Source: Ectopseudomonas composti
GTDB lineage: Bacteria; Pseudomonadota; Gammaproteobacteria; Pseudomonadales; Pseudomonadaceae
Assembly: GCF_001567565.1 (NCBI RefSeq)
Contig: NZ_LSSW01000032.1
Location: 1 to 64,000, forward strand
DNA: 64,000 nucleotides
Direction of reading: 5' to 3'
Position 1 is the first letter of the stretch, and each line of letters opens with the position of its first letter. Positions 42,104 to 50,645 of the stretch are shown piece by piece. The notes under the pieces are model-generated. The model had not been told where the DNA came from and made no database searches. It saw only the letters and a program-made list of their open reading frames with translations. The position numbers and the translations under genes were made by a program.

Positions 42104-43376
42104 TTGCCTGCGCCCCCTGCTGTTGGGCGCAGTCCTGCTGGCGGCAACGGCTCAGGCCCAGGTTCGCCCACTGGATCGCGTCGTGGCCATCGTCGACAAC
42201 GACGTGGTCATGCAGAGCCAACTCGATGCTCGCCTGCGTGAAGTGCAACAAACCATCGACAAGCGTGGCGGCTCTCTGCCGCCCGAGCATGTACTCAGCC
42301 AACAGGTGCTCGAACGTCTGATCATCGAGAACATCCAGCTGCAGATCGGTGAACGCTCCGGCATCCGTATCACCGACGAAGAGCTGAACCAGGCCATGGG
42401 CACCATTGCCCAGCGCAACGGCATGAGTCTGGAGCAGTTCCGCGAAGCGCTGGCACGTGACGGCCTGTCCTATGCCGATGCGCGTGACCAGGTTCGCCGC
42501 GAGATGATCATCAGCCGCGTGCGCCAGCGTCGTGTGGCCGAGCGCATCCAGGTCACCGACCAGGAAGTGCAGAACTTCCTCGCCTCCGACCTGGGCAAGA
42601 TGCAGCTGTCGGAAGAGTTCCGCCTGGCCAACATCCTGATTCCGGTTTCCGAGGGGGCATCCTCCAGCGAAATCCAGGCGGCCGACCGTCAGGCGCAGGA
42701 GCTGTACCAGCAACTGCAGCAGGGCGCGGACTTCGCTCAACTGGCGGTCTCCCGCTCTGCCAGCGAGAACGCCCTGGAAGGCGGCGAAATGGGCTGGCGC
42801 AAAGCCGGTCAGCTGCCGCCGCCATTCGACACCATGATCAGTCAGCTGAACCCGGGCGAAGTTACCGAGCCGGTGCGTACACCGGGCGGCTTCATCATCC
42901 TCAAGCTGATCGAGAAGCGCGGCGGCGATACCCAGGTGCGCGACGAAGTGCATGTGCGCCACATCCTGATCAAGCCCAGCGAAATTCGCAGTGAAGCAGA
43001 AACCCGCCGATTGGTGGAGCGCCTGTATCAGCGTATTCTCGCCGGGGAAGACTTTGCCGAACTGGCGAAGAATTTCTCCGAAGATCCAGGCTCTGCGCTC
43101 AATGGTGGCGACCTGAACTGGATCGACCCGAACGCATTGGTGCCCGAGTTCCGCGAGGTGATGAACAACACCGCCAGTGGCGAGCTGTCCAAACCGTTCA
43201 AGAGCCCTTACGGCTGGCATGTGCTGCAGGTTCTGGGGCGCCGCGCCACGGACAACAGCGAGGAGTTCCGCAAGCAACAGGCTGCCAATCTGCTGCGCAA
43301 CCGCAAGTACGACGAAGAGCTGCAGGCCTGGCTGCGCCAGATCCGCGACGAAGCCTACGTCGAGACCAAGCTGTAA
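42078..43376 (+). CDS. surA: Periplasmic peptidyl-prolyl isomerase / chaperone SurA
   Basis: 432 aa. Signal peptide (LLLGAVLLAATAQA), N-terminal chaperone domain, two parvulin PpiC domains (about 176-275 and 286-385, each with a GG-[DE]-[ML] stretch such as EGGEMGWRKAG and NGGDLNWIDP). Brings porins and LptD to the Bam complex. GTG 42078 chosen with AAGG 5 nt upstream; GTG 42084 is possible. Starts inside lptD, so expression is linked to its client LptD. Confidence 0.95.
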   Translation: MNVKTKLSDCLRPLLLGAVLLAATAQAQVRPLDRVVAIVDNDVVMQSQLDARLREVQQTIDKRGGSLPPEHVLSQQVLERLIIENIQLQIGERSGIRITDEELNQAMGTIAQRNGMSLEQFREALARDGLSYADARDQVRREMIISRVRQRRVAERIQVTDQEVQNFLASDLGKMQLSEEFRLANILIPVSEGASSSEIQAADRQAQELYQQLQQGADFAQLAVSRSASENALEGGEMGWRKAGQLPPPFDTMISQLNPGEVTEPVRTPGGFIILKLIEKRGGDTQVRDEVHVRHILIKPSEIRSEAETRRLVERLYQRILAGEDFAELAKNFSEDPGSALNGGDLNWIDPNALVPEFREVMNNTASGELSKPFKSPYGWHVLQVLGRRATDNSEEFRKQQAANLLRNRKYDEELQAWLRQIRDEAYVETKL

Positions 43377-43393
43377 CAGCGTTATCGCGTAGC

Positions 43394-43421
43394 AAAGCCC
43401 GGCCCCAGTGCCGGGCTTTTT
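43394..43421 (+). terminator. Rho-independent terminator after surA
   Basis: AAAGCCCGGC / GCCGGGCTTT 10 bp stem, 6 nt loop, T5 tract. It would split lptD-surA from pdxA, at least partly. Confidence 0.85.
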
Positions 43422-43479
43422 CGTTATTGGCCCGCCAGCGTAAACTGGCCCTCCGCGCCCATACAGACAGAGAACGACC

Positions 43480-44475
43480 ATGACTGCGCAGCAATGCTTT
43501 GCCCTCACCCCAGGCGAGCCCGCCGGCATCGGCCCCGATCTCTGCCTGCTGCTGGCTCAGCAGGCCCAGCCCGCGCCCCTGGTCGCCATCGCCAGCCGCC
43601 ACTTGCTGGCAGAGCGCGCCCAGCAGTTGGGTTTGTCCATCGAACTGCTCGCGGTCGATGCGCAGCAATGGCCCGAGCGACCTGCAGCGGCAGGCACCCT
43701 GTACGTCTGGGATACGCCACTGGCAGCCCAGGTAACCCCAGGCCAACTGAACCCCACCAACGCCGCTTACGTGCTGGAAACCCTCACCCGCGCGGGTCAG
43801 GGCTGCCTGGATGGCAGCTTTGCCGGAATGATCACGGCGCCCGTGCACAAAGGCGTGATCAACGAAGCGGGCATCGCCTTCTCCGGCCACACCGAGTTTC
43901 TCGCCGAACTGACCCATACCCAGCAGGTAGTGATGATGCTGGCGACCCGTGGCTTGCGCGTGGCACTGGTCACCACGCACCTGCCACTGAAGGATGTCGC
44001 TGCCGCCATCACCGCCGAGCGTCTGGAACGCGTCACCCGCATCCTGCATGCGGATCTGCAAGACAAGTTCGGCATCGCCCAGCCGCGCATTCTGGTCTGC
44101 GGGCTCAATCCACACGCAGGCGAAGGCGGCCATCTGGGCCGCGAGGAAATCGAGATCATCGAGCCGACGCTGGAGCGCCTGCGTGCGCAAGGCATGAACC
44201 TGATCGGCCCGCTGCCAGCCGACACCCTGTTCACCCCGAAGTATCTGGAACATGCCGATGCCGTATTGGCCATGTACCACGACCAAGGCCTGCCGGTACT
44301 CAAGTTCAAGGGCTTCGGCGCCGCGCTGAACGTCACCCTGGGCCTGCCGATCATCCGCACCTCGGTGGACCATGGCACGGCGCTGGATCTGGCCGGCACC
44401 GGCAAGGTGGACATCGGCAGCCTGCAGGTCGCACTGGAAACCGCCTACCAGATGGCCGCCAGCCGCAGGCAATGA
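43480..44475 (+). CDS. pdxA: 4-hydroxythreonine-4-phosphate dehydrogenase
   Basis: 331 aa enzyme of pyridoxal phosphate synthesis. TPGEPAGIGPDL (9-20), metal-binding His in FSGHTEFLAELT (about 134-145) and the C-terminal MYHDQGLPVLKFKGFG (about 265-280) are conserved. Stands between surA and rsmA as in enterobacteria. Confidence 0.96.
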   Translation: MTAQQCFALTPGEPAGIGPDLCLLLAQQAQPAPLVAIASRHLLAERAQQLGLSIELLAVDAQQWPERPAAAGTLYVWDTPLAAQVTPGQLNPTNAAYVLETLTRAGQGCLDGSFAGMITAPVHKGVINEAGIAFSGHTEFLAELTHTQQVVMMLATRGLRVALVTTHLPLKDVAAAITAERLERVTRILHADLQDKFGIAQPRILVCGLNPHAGEGGHLGREEIEIIEPTLERLRAQGMNLIGPLPADTLFTPKYLEHADAVLAMYHDQGLPVLKFKGFGAALNVTLGLPIIRTSVDHGTALDLAGTGKVDIGSLQVALETAYQMAASRRQ

Positions 44476-44588
44476 CCCGCTGAGACCAAGGCCCGCGCCC
44501 GCAGGGCCATTCGCTGGTAGACTGTGCGACTTTCTTTTTTGCATCCAGCCTCGAGCACCACGCCTCGAGGCGCTGCGCGGAGCCGTAC

Positions 44589-45398
44589 ATGTCCGAATAC
44601 CAACACCGCGCGCGCAAGCGCTTTGGCCAGAACTTCCTGCATGACGCCGGGGTGATCGACCGCATCCTGCGCGCCATTCGCGCCAAGGAAGGCGAGCGCC
44701 TGCTGGAGATCGGCCCTGGCCAGGGCGCCCTGACCGAAGGCCTGCTGGGCAGCGGCGCGCAACTCGACGTGATCGAACTCGACCTCGACCTGATCCCGAT
44801 CCTGCAAGCCAAGTTCGGCAGCAACCCGCGTTTTCAACTCAATCAGGGCGACGCGCTGAAGTTCGACTTCGCCCGCCTCGACGCGGCGCCACGCAGCCTG
44901 CGCGTGGTCGGCAACCTGCCCTACAACATCTCCACACCGCTGATTTTCCACCTGCTGGACAACGCAACGCTGATTCGCGACATGCACTTCATGCTGCAAA
45001 AGGAAGTGGTCGAGCGTATGGCTGCAGGCCCGGGCGGCGGCGATTGGGGCCGTCTGTCGATCATGGTGCAGTACCACTGCCGCGTGGAACACCTGTTCAA
45101 CGTTGGCCCTGGTGCCTTCAACCCGGCGCCGAAGGTCGACTCGGCCATCGTGCGCCTGGTGCCGCATGAGACGCTGCCACATCCGGCCAAGGACCACCGC
45201 CTGCTCGAACGCGTCGTGCGCGAAGCCTTCAACCAGCGCCGCAAGACCCTGCGCAACACGCTCAAGCAACTGATGCCGGCCGACGCCATCGAGGCAGCGG
45301 CTGTCGACGGCAGCCTGCGCCCCGAGCAGCTGGACCTGGCCGCCTTCGTTCGTCTGGCCGATCAACTGGCTCTGCAGCCTTCTGCTGCGCAGGACTAA
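44589..45398 (+). CDS. rsmA: 16S rRNA (A1518/A1519-N6)-dimethyltransferase
   Basis: 269 aa. Starts RKRFGQNFLHD, with SAM-binding LEIGPGQGALTEGLL (about 39-53) and the catalytic NLPYNISTPLIFHLL (about 110-124). Dimethylates two adenines in helix 45 late in 30S assembly. Also known as ksgA. Confidence 0.97.
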   Translation: MSEYQHRARKRFGQNFLHDAGVIDRILRAIRAKEGERLLEIGPGQGALTEGLLGSGAQLDVIELDLDLIPILQAKFGSNPRFQLNQGDALKFDFARLDAAPRSLRVVGNLPYNISTPLIFHLLDNATLIRDMHFMLQKEVVERMAAGPGGGDWGRLSIMVQYHCRVEHLFNVGPGAFNPAPKVDSAIVRLVPHETLPHPAKDHRLLERVVREAFNQRRKTLRNTLKQLMPADAIEAAAVDGSLRPEQLDLAAFVRLADQLALQPSAAQD

Positions 45399-45427
45399 AC
45401 TGCAATCACGCCCAACGGATCATTCGC

Positions 45428-45808
45428 ATGTCCGACCCTCGTTATCAGATCGACGTCAGCGTCACCACTCGCTACCTGGCCGCGCAATCGCAGCCGGAGC
45501 AGAACCGCTACGCGTTCTCCTACACCGTGACCATCGTCAATAACGGCGAGCTAGCGGCCCAGTTGCTGTCGCGTCACTGGATCATCACCGACGGTGACGG
45601 TCGCGTGCAGGAAGTCCGCGGCGCTGGCGTAATCGGCCAGCAGCCGCACATTGAGCCCGGCGCCAGCCACACCTACAACAGCGGCACCGTCATGGCCACC
45701 CAGGTCGGCACCATGCAGGGCAGCTACCAGATGCTCGCCGAGGACGGCAAACGCTTCGACGCGACCATCGCGCCGTTCCGCCTGGCTGTACCGGGGGCAC
45801 TTCACTGA
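45428..45808 (+). CDS. apaG: Co2+/Mg2+ efflux protein ApaG
   Basis: 126 aa single-domain immunoglobulin-like (DUF525) protein. Conserved RYAFSYTVTIVNNGE (about 26-40), HWIITDGDGRVQEVRGAGVIG and SGTVMATQVGTMQGSYQML. The biochemical role is unclear. The stop shares its last base with the apaH ATG (TGATG). Confidence 0.95.
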   Translation: MSDPRYQIDVSVTTRYLAAQSQPEQNRYAFSYTVTIVNNGELAAQLLSRHWIITDGDGRVQEVRGAGVIGQQPHIEPGASHTYNSGTVMATQVGTMQGSYQMLAEDGKRFDATIAPFRLAVPGALH

Positions 45809-46626
45809 TGGCGGTGTACGCCGTCGGCGACCTCCAGGGTTGCCTGAAGCCGCTCAAGTGCCTGCTCGAGCAGGTGTCTTTCGATCCGACGCATGACCAG
45901 CTGTGGCTGGTGGGTGATCTGATCAACCGCGGCCCGCAGTCGCTGGAAACCCTGCGTTTTCTCTACTCCATTCGCCATGCAGTCACCTGCGTGCTGGGCA
46001 ACCACGACCTACATCTGCTGGCGGTGGCGCACAACATCGAGCGACTGAAGAAAGGCGATACCCTGCGCGAGATACTCGACGCCCCGGATCGCAACGACCT
46101 GCTCGACTGGCTGCGCCGGCAGAAACTGGTACACCACGACGCCGAGCGCAAGGTGACCCTGGTGCATGCCGGCATCCCGCCGCAATGGACACTGAGCAAG
46201 GCGCTGCGCCGCGCCGCCGAAGTCGAAGAGGCGCTGCGTGACGATGCCCGCCTGCCACTGTTTCTCGATGGCATGTACGGCAACGAACCGGCCAAGTGGA
46301 ACAAGGAACTGCACGGCGTAACCCGCCTGCGGGTGATCACCAACTATTTCACCCGTATGCGCTTCTGCAAGGCCGACGGCACGCTGGACCTCAAGAGCAA
46401 GGAAGGCGTCGGCAGCGCACCGCCAGGCTTCGCCCCCTGGTTCAGCCATCCGCAGCGCAAGATGCGCGGCGAGAAGATCATCTTCGGCCACTGGGCATCG
46501 CTGGAAGGCAACTGCGCGGAGCCCGGCCTCTATGCACTGGACACCGGCTGCGTGTGGGGCGGTGCGATGACCCTGCTCGACGTCGACAGCGGAGAACTTC
46601 GCCGCTGCACCTGTCCCAAGGAATAA
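45808..46626 (+). CDS. apaH: Symmetrical bis(5'-nucleosyl)-tetraphosphatase
   Basis: 272 aa metallophosphatase that cleaves Ap4A to two ADP and removes Np4 caps from RNA. Metal-binding motifs GDLQGC (6-11), GDLINRGP (about 35-42) and GNHDLHLL (about 62-69) are intact. Translationally coupled to apaG by a 1 nt overlap. Confidence 0.96.
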   Translation: MAVYAVGDLQGCLKPLKCLLEQVSFDPTHDQLWLVGDLINRGPQSLETLRFLYSIRHAVTCVLGNHDLHLLAVAHNIERLKKGDTLREILDAPDRNDLLDWLRRQKLVHHDAERKVTLVHAGIPPQWTLSKALRRAAEVEEALRDDARLPLFLDGMYGNEPAKWNKELHGVTRLRVITNYFTRMRFCKADGTLDLKSKEGVGSAPPGFAPWFSHPQRKMRGEKIIFGHWASLEGNCAEPGLYALDTGCVWGGAMTLLDVDSGELRRCTCPKE

Positions 46627-46667
46627 GCGCCCGAGGCGCCCCCAAGAATCACGCAAAGGCCACGAAC

Positions 46668-46997
46668 ATGAGCGAATTCAAGCGAATCTCCCCGCAACAG
46701 GCACAAGAGTTGCGCGCCCAGGGCGCCGTGGTGGTCGACATCCGCGACCCCCACAGCTTCGCCAATGGCCATATCAGCGGCTCGCGCCACCTGGACAACC
46801 ACTCGCTGCACGACTTCATCAGCCACGCCGACCTCGACGCGCCGCTGATCGTCTCCTGCTACCACGGCAACTCCAGCCAGAGCGCGGCGGCCTATCTGGT
46901 CGGCCAGGGCTTCTCCGAGGTCTACAGCCTCGACGGCGGCTTCGAGCTGTGGCGCGCTACCTACCCAAGCGAGACCGCACAAAGTTCCGAAGAATAA
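46668..46997 (+). CDS. glpE: Thiosulfate sulfurtransferase GlpE (single rhodanese domain)
   Basis: 109 aa. Rhodanese fold with VVVDIRDPHSFANGHI (about 22-37) and active-site loop SCYHGNSSQSAA (about 63-74, catalytic Cys). Transfers sulfane sulfur from thiosulfate to cyanide or thiols. Lies 41 nt after apaH and is probably the last gene of the superoperon. Confidence 0.94.
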   Translation: MSEFKRISPQQAQELRAQGAVVVDIRDPHSFANGHISGSRHLDNHSLHDFISHADLDAPLIVSCYHGNSSQSAAAYLVGQGFSEVYSLDGGFELWRATYPSETAQSSEE

Positions 46998-47082
46998 ATT
47001 TGTGCAGGCGGTAAGCCGCGCCCGCTCTGGCCTGCCGCCACTTCCCGACGTACGGTAACATCCAGTTATCGTTGTCCTGCCC

Positions 47083-47109
47083 TTGACGCTCTGCAGAACG
47101 AACTATTCT
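47083..47109 (+). promoter_or_regulatory. Possible promoter of the prkA operon
   Basis: TTGACG (47083-47088) and TATTCT (47104-47109) with a 15 nt spacer; CTATTCT could also serve as a sigma-S-type -10. Located 173 nt before prkA in the 284 nt gap, which otherwise holds a small hairpin near 47195-47216 in the presumed leader. Low certainty. Confidence 0.3.
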
Positions 47110-47281
47110 GTTACTCAGGCCATCCCACTGAAGGTAGAGCCGGCAAACCGGCATCGGGCCATCGGTAACGACTTTTAGGTTTTGGGGGATTCTTCCCGAC
47201 TCATATCCGAGCCGGGGTTACCCAGCACCTGCACGCACGACCGATCCCGAGCCAGCTTTCAGCATCGAGCGAGGTGAAGTC

Positions 47282-49204
47282 ATGAGCATTTTCAGTCACT
47301 TCCAACAACGTTTCGAGGCGACCCGCCAGGAGGAGTACTCGCTGCAGGAGTACCTCGAACTGTGCAAACAGGATCGCAGCGCTTACGCCACTGCGGCCGA
47401 ACGCCTGCTGATGGCCATTGGCGAACCGGAACTGCTGGACACCTCCAGCGATTCGCGGCTGTCACGCATCTTCTCCAACAAGGTCATCCGCCGTTATCCG
47501 GCCTTTGCCGACTTCCATGGCATGGAAGAATGTATCGACCAGATCGTCTCCTACTTCCGTCATGCCGCGCAGGGCCTGGAAGAGAAGAAGCAGATCCTCT
47601 ATCTGCTCGGCCCGGTGGGCGGCGGCAAATCCTCGCTGGCCGAGAAGCTCAAGCAACTGATGGAGAAAGTGCCCTTCTATGCCATCAAGGGCTCGCCGGT
47701 CTTCGAGTCGCCGCTGGGACTGTTCAACGCCACCGAGGACGGCGCGATCCTCGAAGAGGACTACGGCATCCCGCGCCGCTACCTCAGCTCGATCATGTCG
47801 CCCTGGGCCACCAAGCGCCTGCAGGAGTTCGGCGGTGACATCAGTCAGTTCCGCGTGGTCAAACTCTACCCGTCGATCCTCAACCAGATCGCCGTGGCCA
47901 AGACCGAGCCGGGCGACGAGAACAACCAGGACATCTCCGCCCTGGTCGGCAAGGTGGATATCCGCAAGCTGGAGGAATACCCGCAGAACGATGCCGACGC
48001 CTATAGCTACTCGGGTGCGCTATGCCGGGCCAACCAGGGCCTGATGGAATTCGTCGAGATGTTCAAGGCACCGATCAAGGTGCTGCACCCCCTGCTGACC
48101 GCCACCCAGGAAGGCAACTACAACAGCACCGAAGGCCTCGGCGCGATTCCCTACAGCGGCATCCTGCTGGCCCACTCCAACGAATCGGAGTGGCACAGCT
48201 TCCGCAACAACAAGAACAACGAGGCGTTCATCGACCGTATCTACATCGTCAAGGTGCCGTACTGCCTGCGCGTGACCGACGAGATCAGGATCTACGACAA
48301 GCTGCTGATCAACAGCTCGCTGGCCAAGGCCCATTGCGCGCCCGACACCCTGAAGATGCTCGCCCAGTTCTCCACCCTGTCGCGCCTGAAAGAGCCGGAG
48401 AACTCCAACATCTACTCGAAGATGCGCGTCTACGACGGCGAAAACCTCAAGGATACCGACCCGAAAGCCAAGTCGATCCAGGAATACCGTGACAGCGCCG
48501 GCGTCGATGAAGGCATGAACGGTCTGTCGACCCGCTTCGCCTTCAAGATCCTGTCCAAGGTGTTCAACTTCGACCCACACGAAATCGCCGCCAACCCGGT
48601 GCACCTGCTCTACGTGCTGGAGCAGCAGATCGAGCAGGAACAGTTCCCCGCCGAGGTCCGCGAGCGCTACCTGCGCTACATCAAGGAATACCTGGCGCCG
48701 CGCTACATCGAATTCATCGGCAAGGAAATTCAGACCGCTTACCTGGAGTCCTACAGCGAGTACGGGCAGAACATCTTCGACCGCTACGTGCTGTACGCCG
48801 ACTTCTGGATTCAGGATCAGGAATACCGCGACCCGGAAACCGGCGAAATCCTCAACCGTGTGGCGCTCAACGAGGAGCTGGAGAAGATCGAGAAGCCAGC
48901 TGGCATCAGCAACCCGAAGGATTTTCGCAACGAGATCGTCAACTTCGTGCTGCGCGCCCGCGCCAACAACAACGGCAAGAACCCCACCTGGCTCAGCTAC
49001 GAGAAGCTGCGCGTGGTGATCGAGAAGAAAATGTTCTCCAACACCGAGGACCTGCTCCCGGTCATCAGCTTCAACGCCAAAGGCAGCAAGGAGGATCAGC
49101 AGAAACACAACGACTTCGTCAAACGCATGGTCGAGCGTGGCTACACCGAGAAGCAGGTGCGCCTGCTGTCGGAGTGGTACCTGCGGGTTCGCAAGTCTCA
49201 GTAA
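47282..49204 (+). CDS. prkA: PrkA-family AAA+ serine protein kinase (YeaG)
   Basis: 640 aa. N-terminal AAA_PrkA domain with Walker A LLGPVGGGKSSLAEKL (about 103-118), followed by the C-terminal PrkA kinase-like domain (about 385-640). Induced by nutrient and stationary stress in enterobacteria. GAGGTGAAG lies just before the ATG. First of three genes prkA-yeaH-spoVR that travel together in proteobacteria. Confidence 0.95.
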   Translation: MSIFSHFQQRFEATRQEEYSLQEYLELCKQDRSAYATAAERLLMAIGEPELLDTSSDSRLSRIFSNKVIRRYPAFADFHGMEECIDQIVSYFRHAAQGLEEKKQILYLLGPVGGGKSSLAEKLKQLMEKVPFYAIKGSPVFESPLGLFNATEDGAILEEDYGIPRRYLSSIMSPWATKRLQEFGGDISQFRVVKLYPSILNQIAVAKTEPGDENNQDISALVGKVDIRKLEEYPQNDADAYSYSGALCRANQGLMEFVEMFKAPIKVLHPLLTATQEGNYNSTEGLGAIPYSGILLAHSNESEWHSFRNNKNNEAFIDRIYIVKVPYCLRVTDEIRIYDKLLINSSLAKAHCAPDTLKMLAQFSTLSRLKEPENSNIYSKMRVYDGENLKDTDPKAKSIQEYRDSAGVDEGMNGLSTRFAFKILSKVFNFDPHEIAANPVHLLYVLEQQIEQEQFPAEVRERYLRYIKEYLAPRYIEFIGKEIQTAYLESYSEYGQNIFDRYVLYADFWIQDQEYRDPETGEILNRVALNEELEKIEKPAGISNPKDFRNEIVNFVLRARANNNGKNPTWLSYEKLRVVIEKKMFSNTEDLLPVISFNAKGSKEDQQKHNDFVKRMVERGYTEKQVRLLSEWYLRVRKSQ

Positions 49205-49278
49205 GCCCTGTCCGGCGCGCGCGGCGCGCTGGGTCATTCGCTGCCCGCCTGTGTTTACGGGCGGGCTAGGGAGATGTC

Positions 49279-50550
49279 ATGAGCTACGTGATCGACCGGC
49301 GCCTCAACGGCAAGAACAAGAGCACGGTGAACCGCCAGCGCTTTCTGCGGCGTTATCGTGAACACATCAAGAAGGCGGTGGAGGACGCCGTCAGCCGACG
49401 CTCCATCACCGATATGGAGCACGGCGAGCAGATCAGCATTCCCGGACGCGATATCGACGAGCCGGTGCTGCATCATGGTCGCGGCGGCAAGCAGACCATC
49501 GTCCACCCCGGTAACAAGGAGTTCACCACCGGCGAACGCATTCCGCGCCCGCAAGGCGGTGGCGCGGGGCGTGGCAGCGGCAAGGCGAGCAACTCCGGCG
49601 AAGGCATGGACGAGTTCGTGTTCCAGATCACCCAGGAGGAGTTCCTCGACTTCATGTTCGAGGACCTGGAGCTGCCCAACCTGGTCAAGCGCCACCTGAC
49701 CGGGGCAGAAACCTTCAAGACCGTGCGCGCCGGCATCAGCAACGAGGGCAACCCCTCACGCATCAACATCGTCCGCACCTTGCGCTCAGCCCATGCACGG
49801 CGCATCGCCCTGTCCGGCTCCAGCCGCGCCAAACTGCGCGAAGCCAAGGCCGAACTGGAACGTCTGCGCAGGGAAGAGCCAGATAACTTCGGCGATATCC
49901 AGGCGCTGGTAGAGGAGATCGAACGGCTCAGCGCCCGCATTCACCGCGTGCCCTTCCTCGACACCTTCGACCTCAAGTACAACCTGCTGACCAAGCAACC
50001 CAACCCCAGCTCCAAGGCGGTGATGTTCTGCCTGATGGACGTGTCCGGCTCCATGACCCAGGCCACCAAGGATGTGGCCAAGCGCTTCTTCATCCTTCTG
50101 TACCTGTTCCTCAAGCGCAACTACGACAAGATCGATGTGGTCTTCATCCGCCACCACACCAGTGCCAAGGAAGTGGACGAGGAAGAGTTCTTCTACTCCC
50201 GCGAAACCGGCGGCACCATCGTCTCCAGTGCGCTGAAGCTGATGCAGGAAGTGATGGCCGAGCGCTACCCGATCAACGAGTGGAATATCTACGCCGCCCA
50301 GGCGTCGGACGGCGACAACTGGAACGACGACTCGCCGGTATGCCGGGATATATTGATCAACCAGATCATGCCGTTCGTGCAGTACTTCACCTACGTCGAG
50401 ATCACCCCACGTGAGCACCAGGCGCTGTGGTTCGAGTACGAACAGGTGGCCGAGGCCTACGCCGACAGCTTCGCCCAGCAGCAACTGGTGTCCGCCGCGG
50501 ACATCTACCCGGTATTCCGCGAACTGTTCCAGCGTCGCCTGGTGAGTTAA
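49279..50550 (+). CDS. YeaH/YhbH family protein (DUF444, VWA-like)
   Basis: 423 aa. A basic N-terminus, a glycine-rich disordered patch (PQGGGAGRGSGKASN, about 93-107), then a von Willebrand A-like fold with MIDAS motif LMDVSGSMTQATK (DxSxS, about 252-264). Partner of PrkA and SpoVR, probably a scaffold or substrate of the kinase. The TAA stop shares its last base with the left end of an 82 bp inverted-repeat element. Confidence 0.92.
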   Translation: MSYVIDRRLNGKNKSTVNRQRFLRRYREHIKKAVEDAVSRRSITDMEHGEQISIPGRDIDEPVLHHGRGGKQTIVHPGNKEFTTGERIPRPQGGGAGRGSGKASNSGEGMDEFVFQITQEEFLDFMFEDLELPNLVKRHLTGAETFKTVRAGISNEGNPSRINIVRTLRSAHARRIALSGSSRAKLREAKAELERLRREEPDNFGDIQALVEEIERLSARIHRVPFLDTFDLKYNLLTKQPNPSSKAVMFCLMDVSGSMTQATKDVAKRFFILLYLFLKRNYDKIDVVFIRHHTSAKEVDEEEFFYSRETGGTIVSSALKLMQEVMAERYPINEWNIYAAQASDGDNWNDDSPVCRDILINQIMPFVQYFTYVEITPREHQALWFEYEQVAEAYADSFAQQQLVSAADIYPVFRELFQRRLVS

Positions 50551-50631
50551 GAACCTGCTCAGGACCTTGCGGGCTAGAGGCATGCAAGGCACGAGCAGGC
50601 GAGAAAGCGCAGCAGGTCGTAAATAGGTTCT
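50550..50631. repeat. 82 bp inverted-repeat element between yeaH and spoVR
   Basis: Ends AGAACCT (50550-50556) and AGGTTCT (50625-50631), with a further matched block (GGACCT / AGGTCG) inside. Non-coding, separates two otherwise tightly linked genes. Resembles a small MITE; family membership not proven. Confidence 0.55.
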
Positions 50632-50645
50632 GAGAGGGCCACGCC

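Noticed and set aside
42009..43529. 506-codon minus-strand open frame
   Set aside because: Antisense of surA, spanning its terminator; not plausible as a gene.
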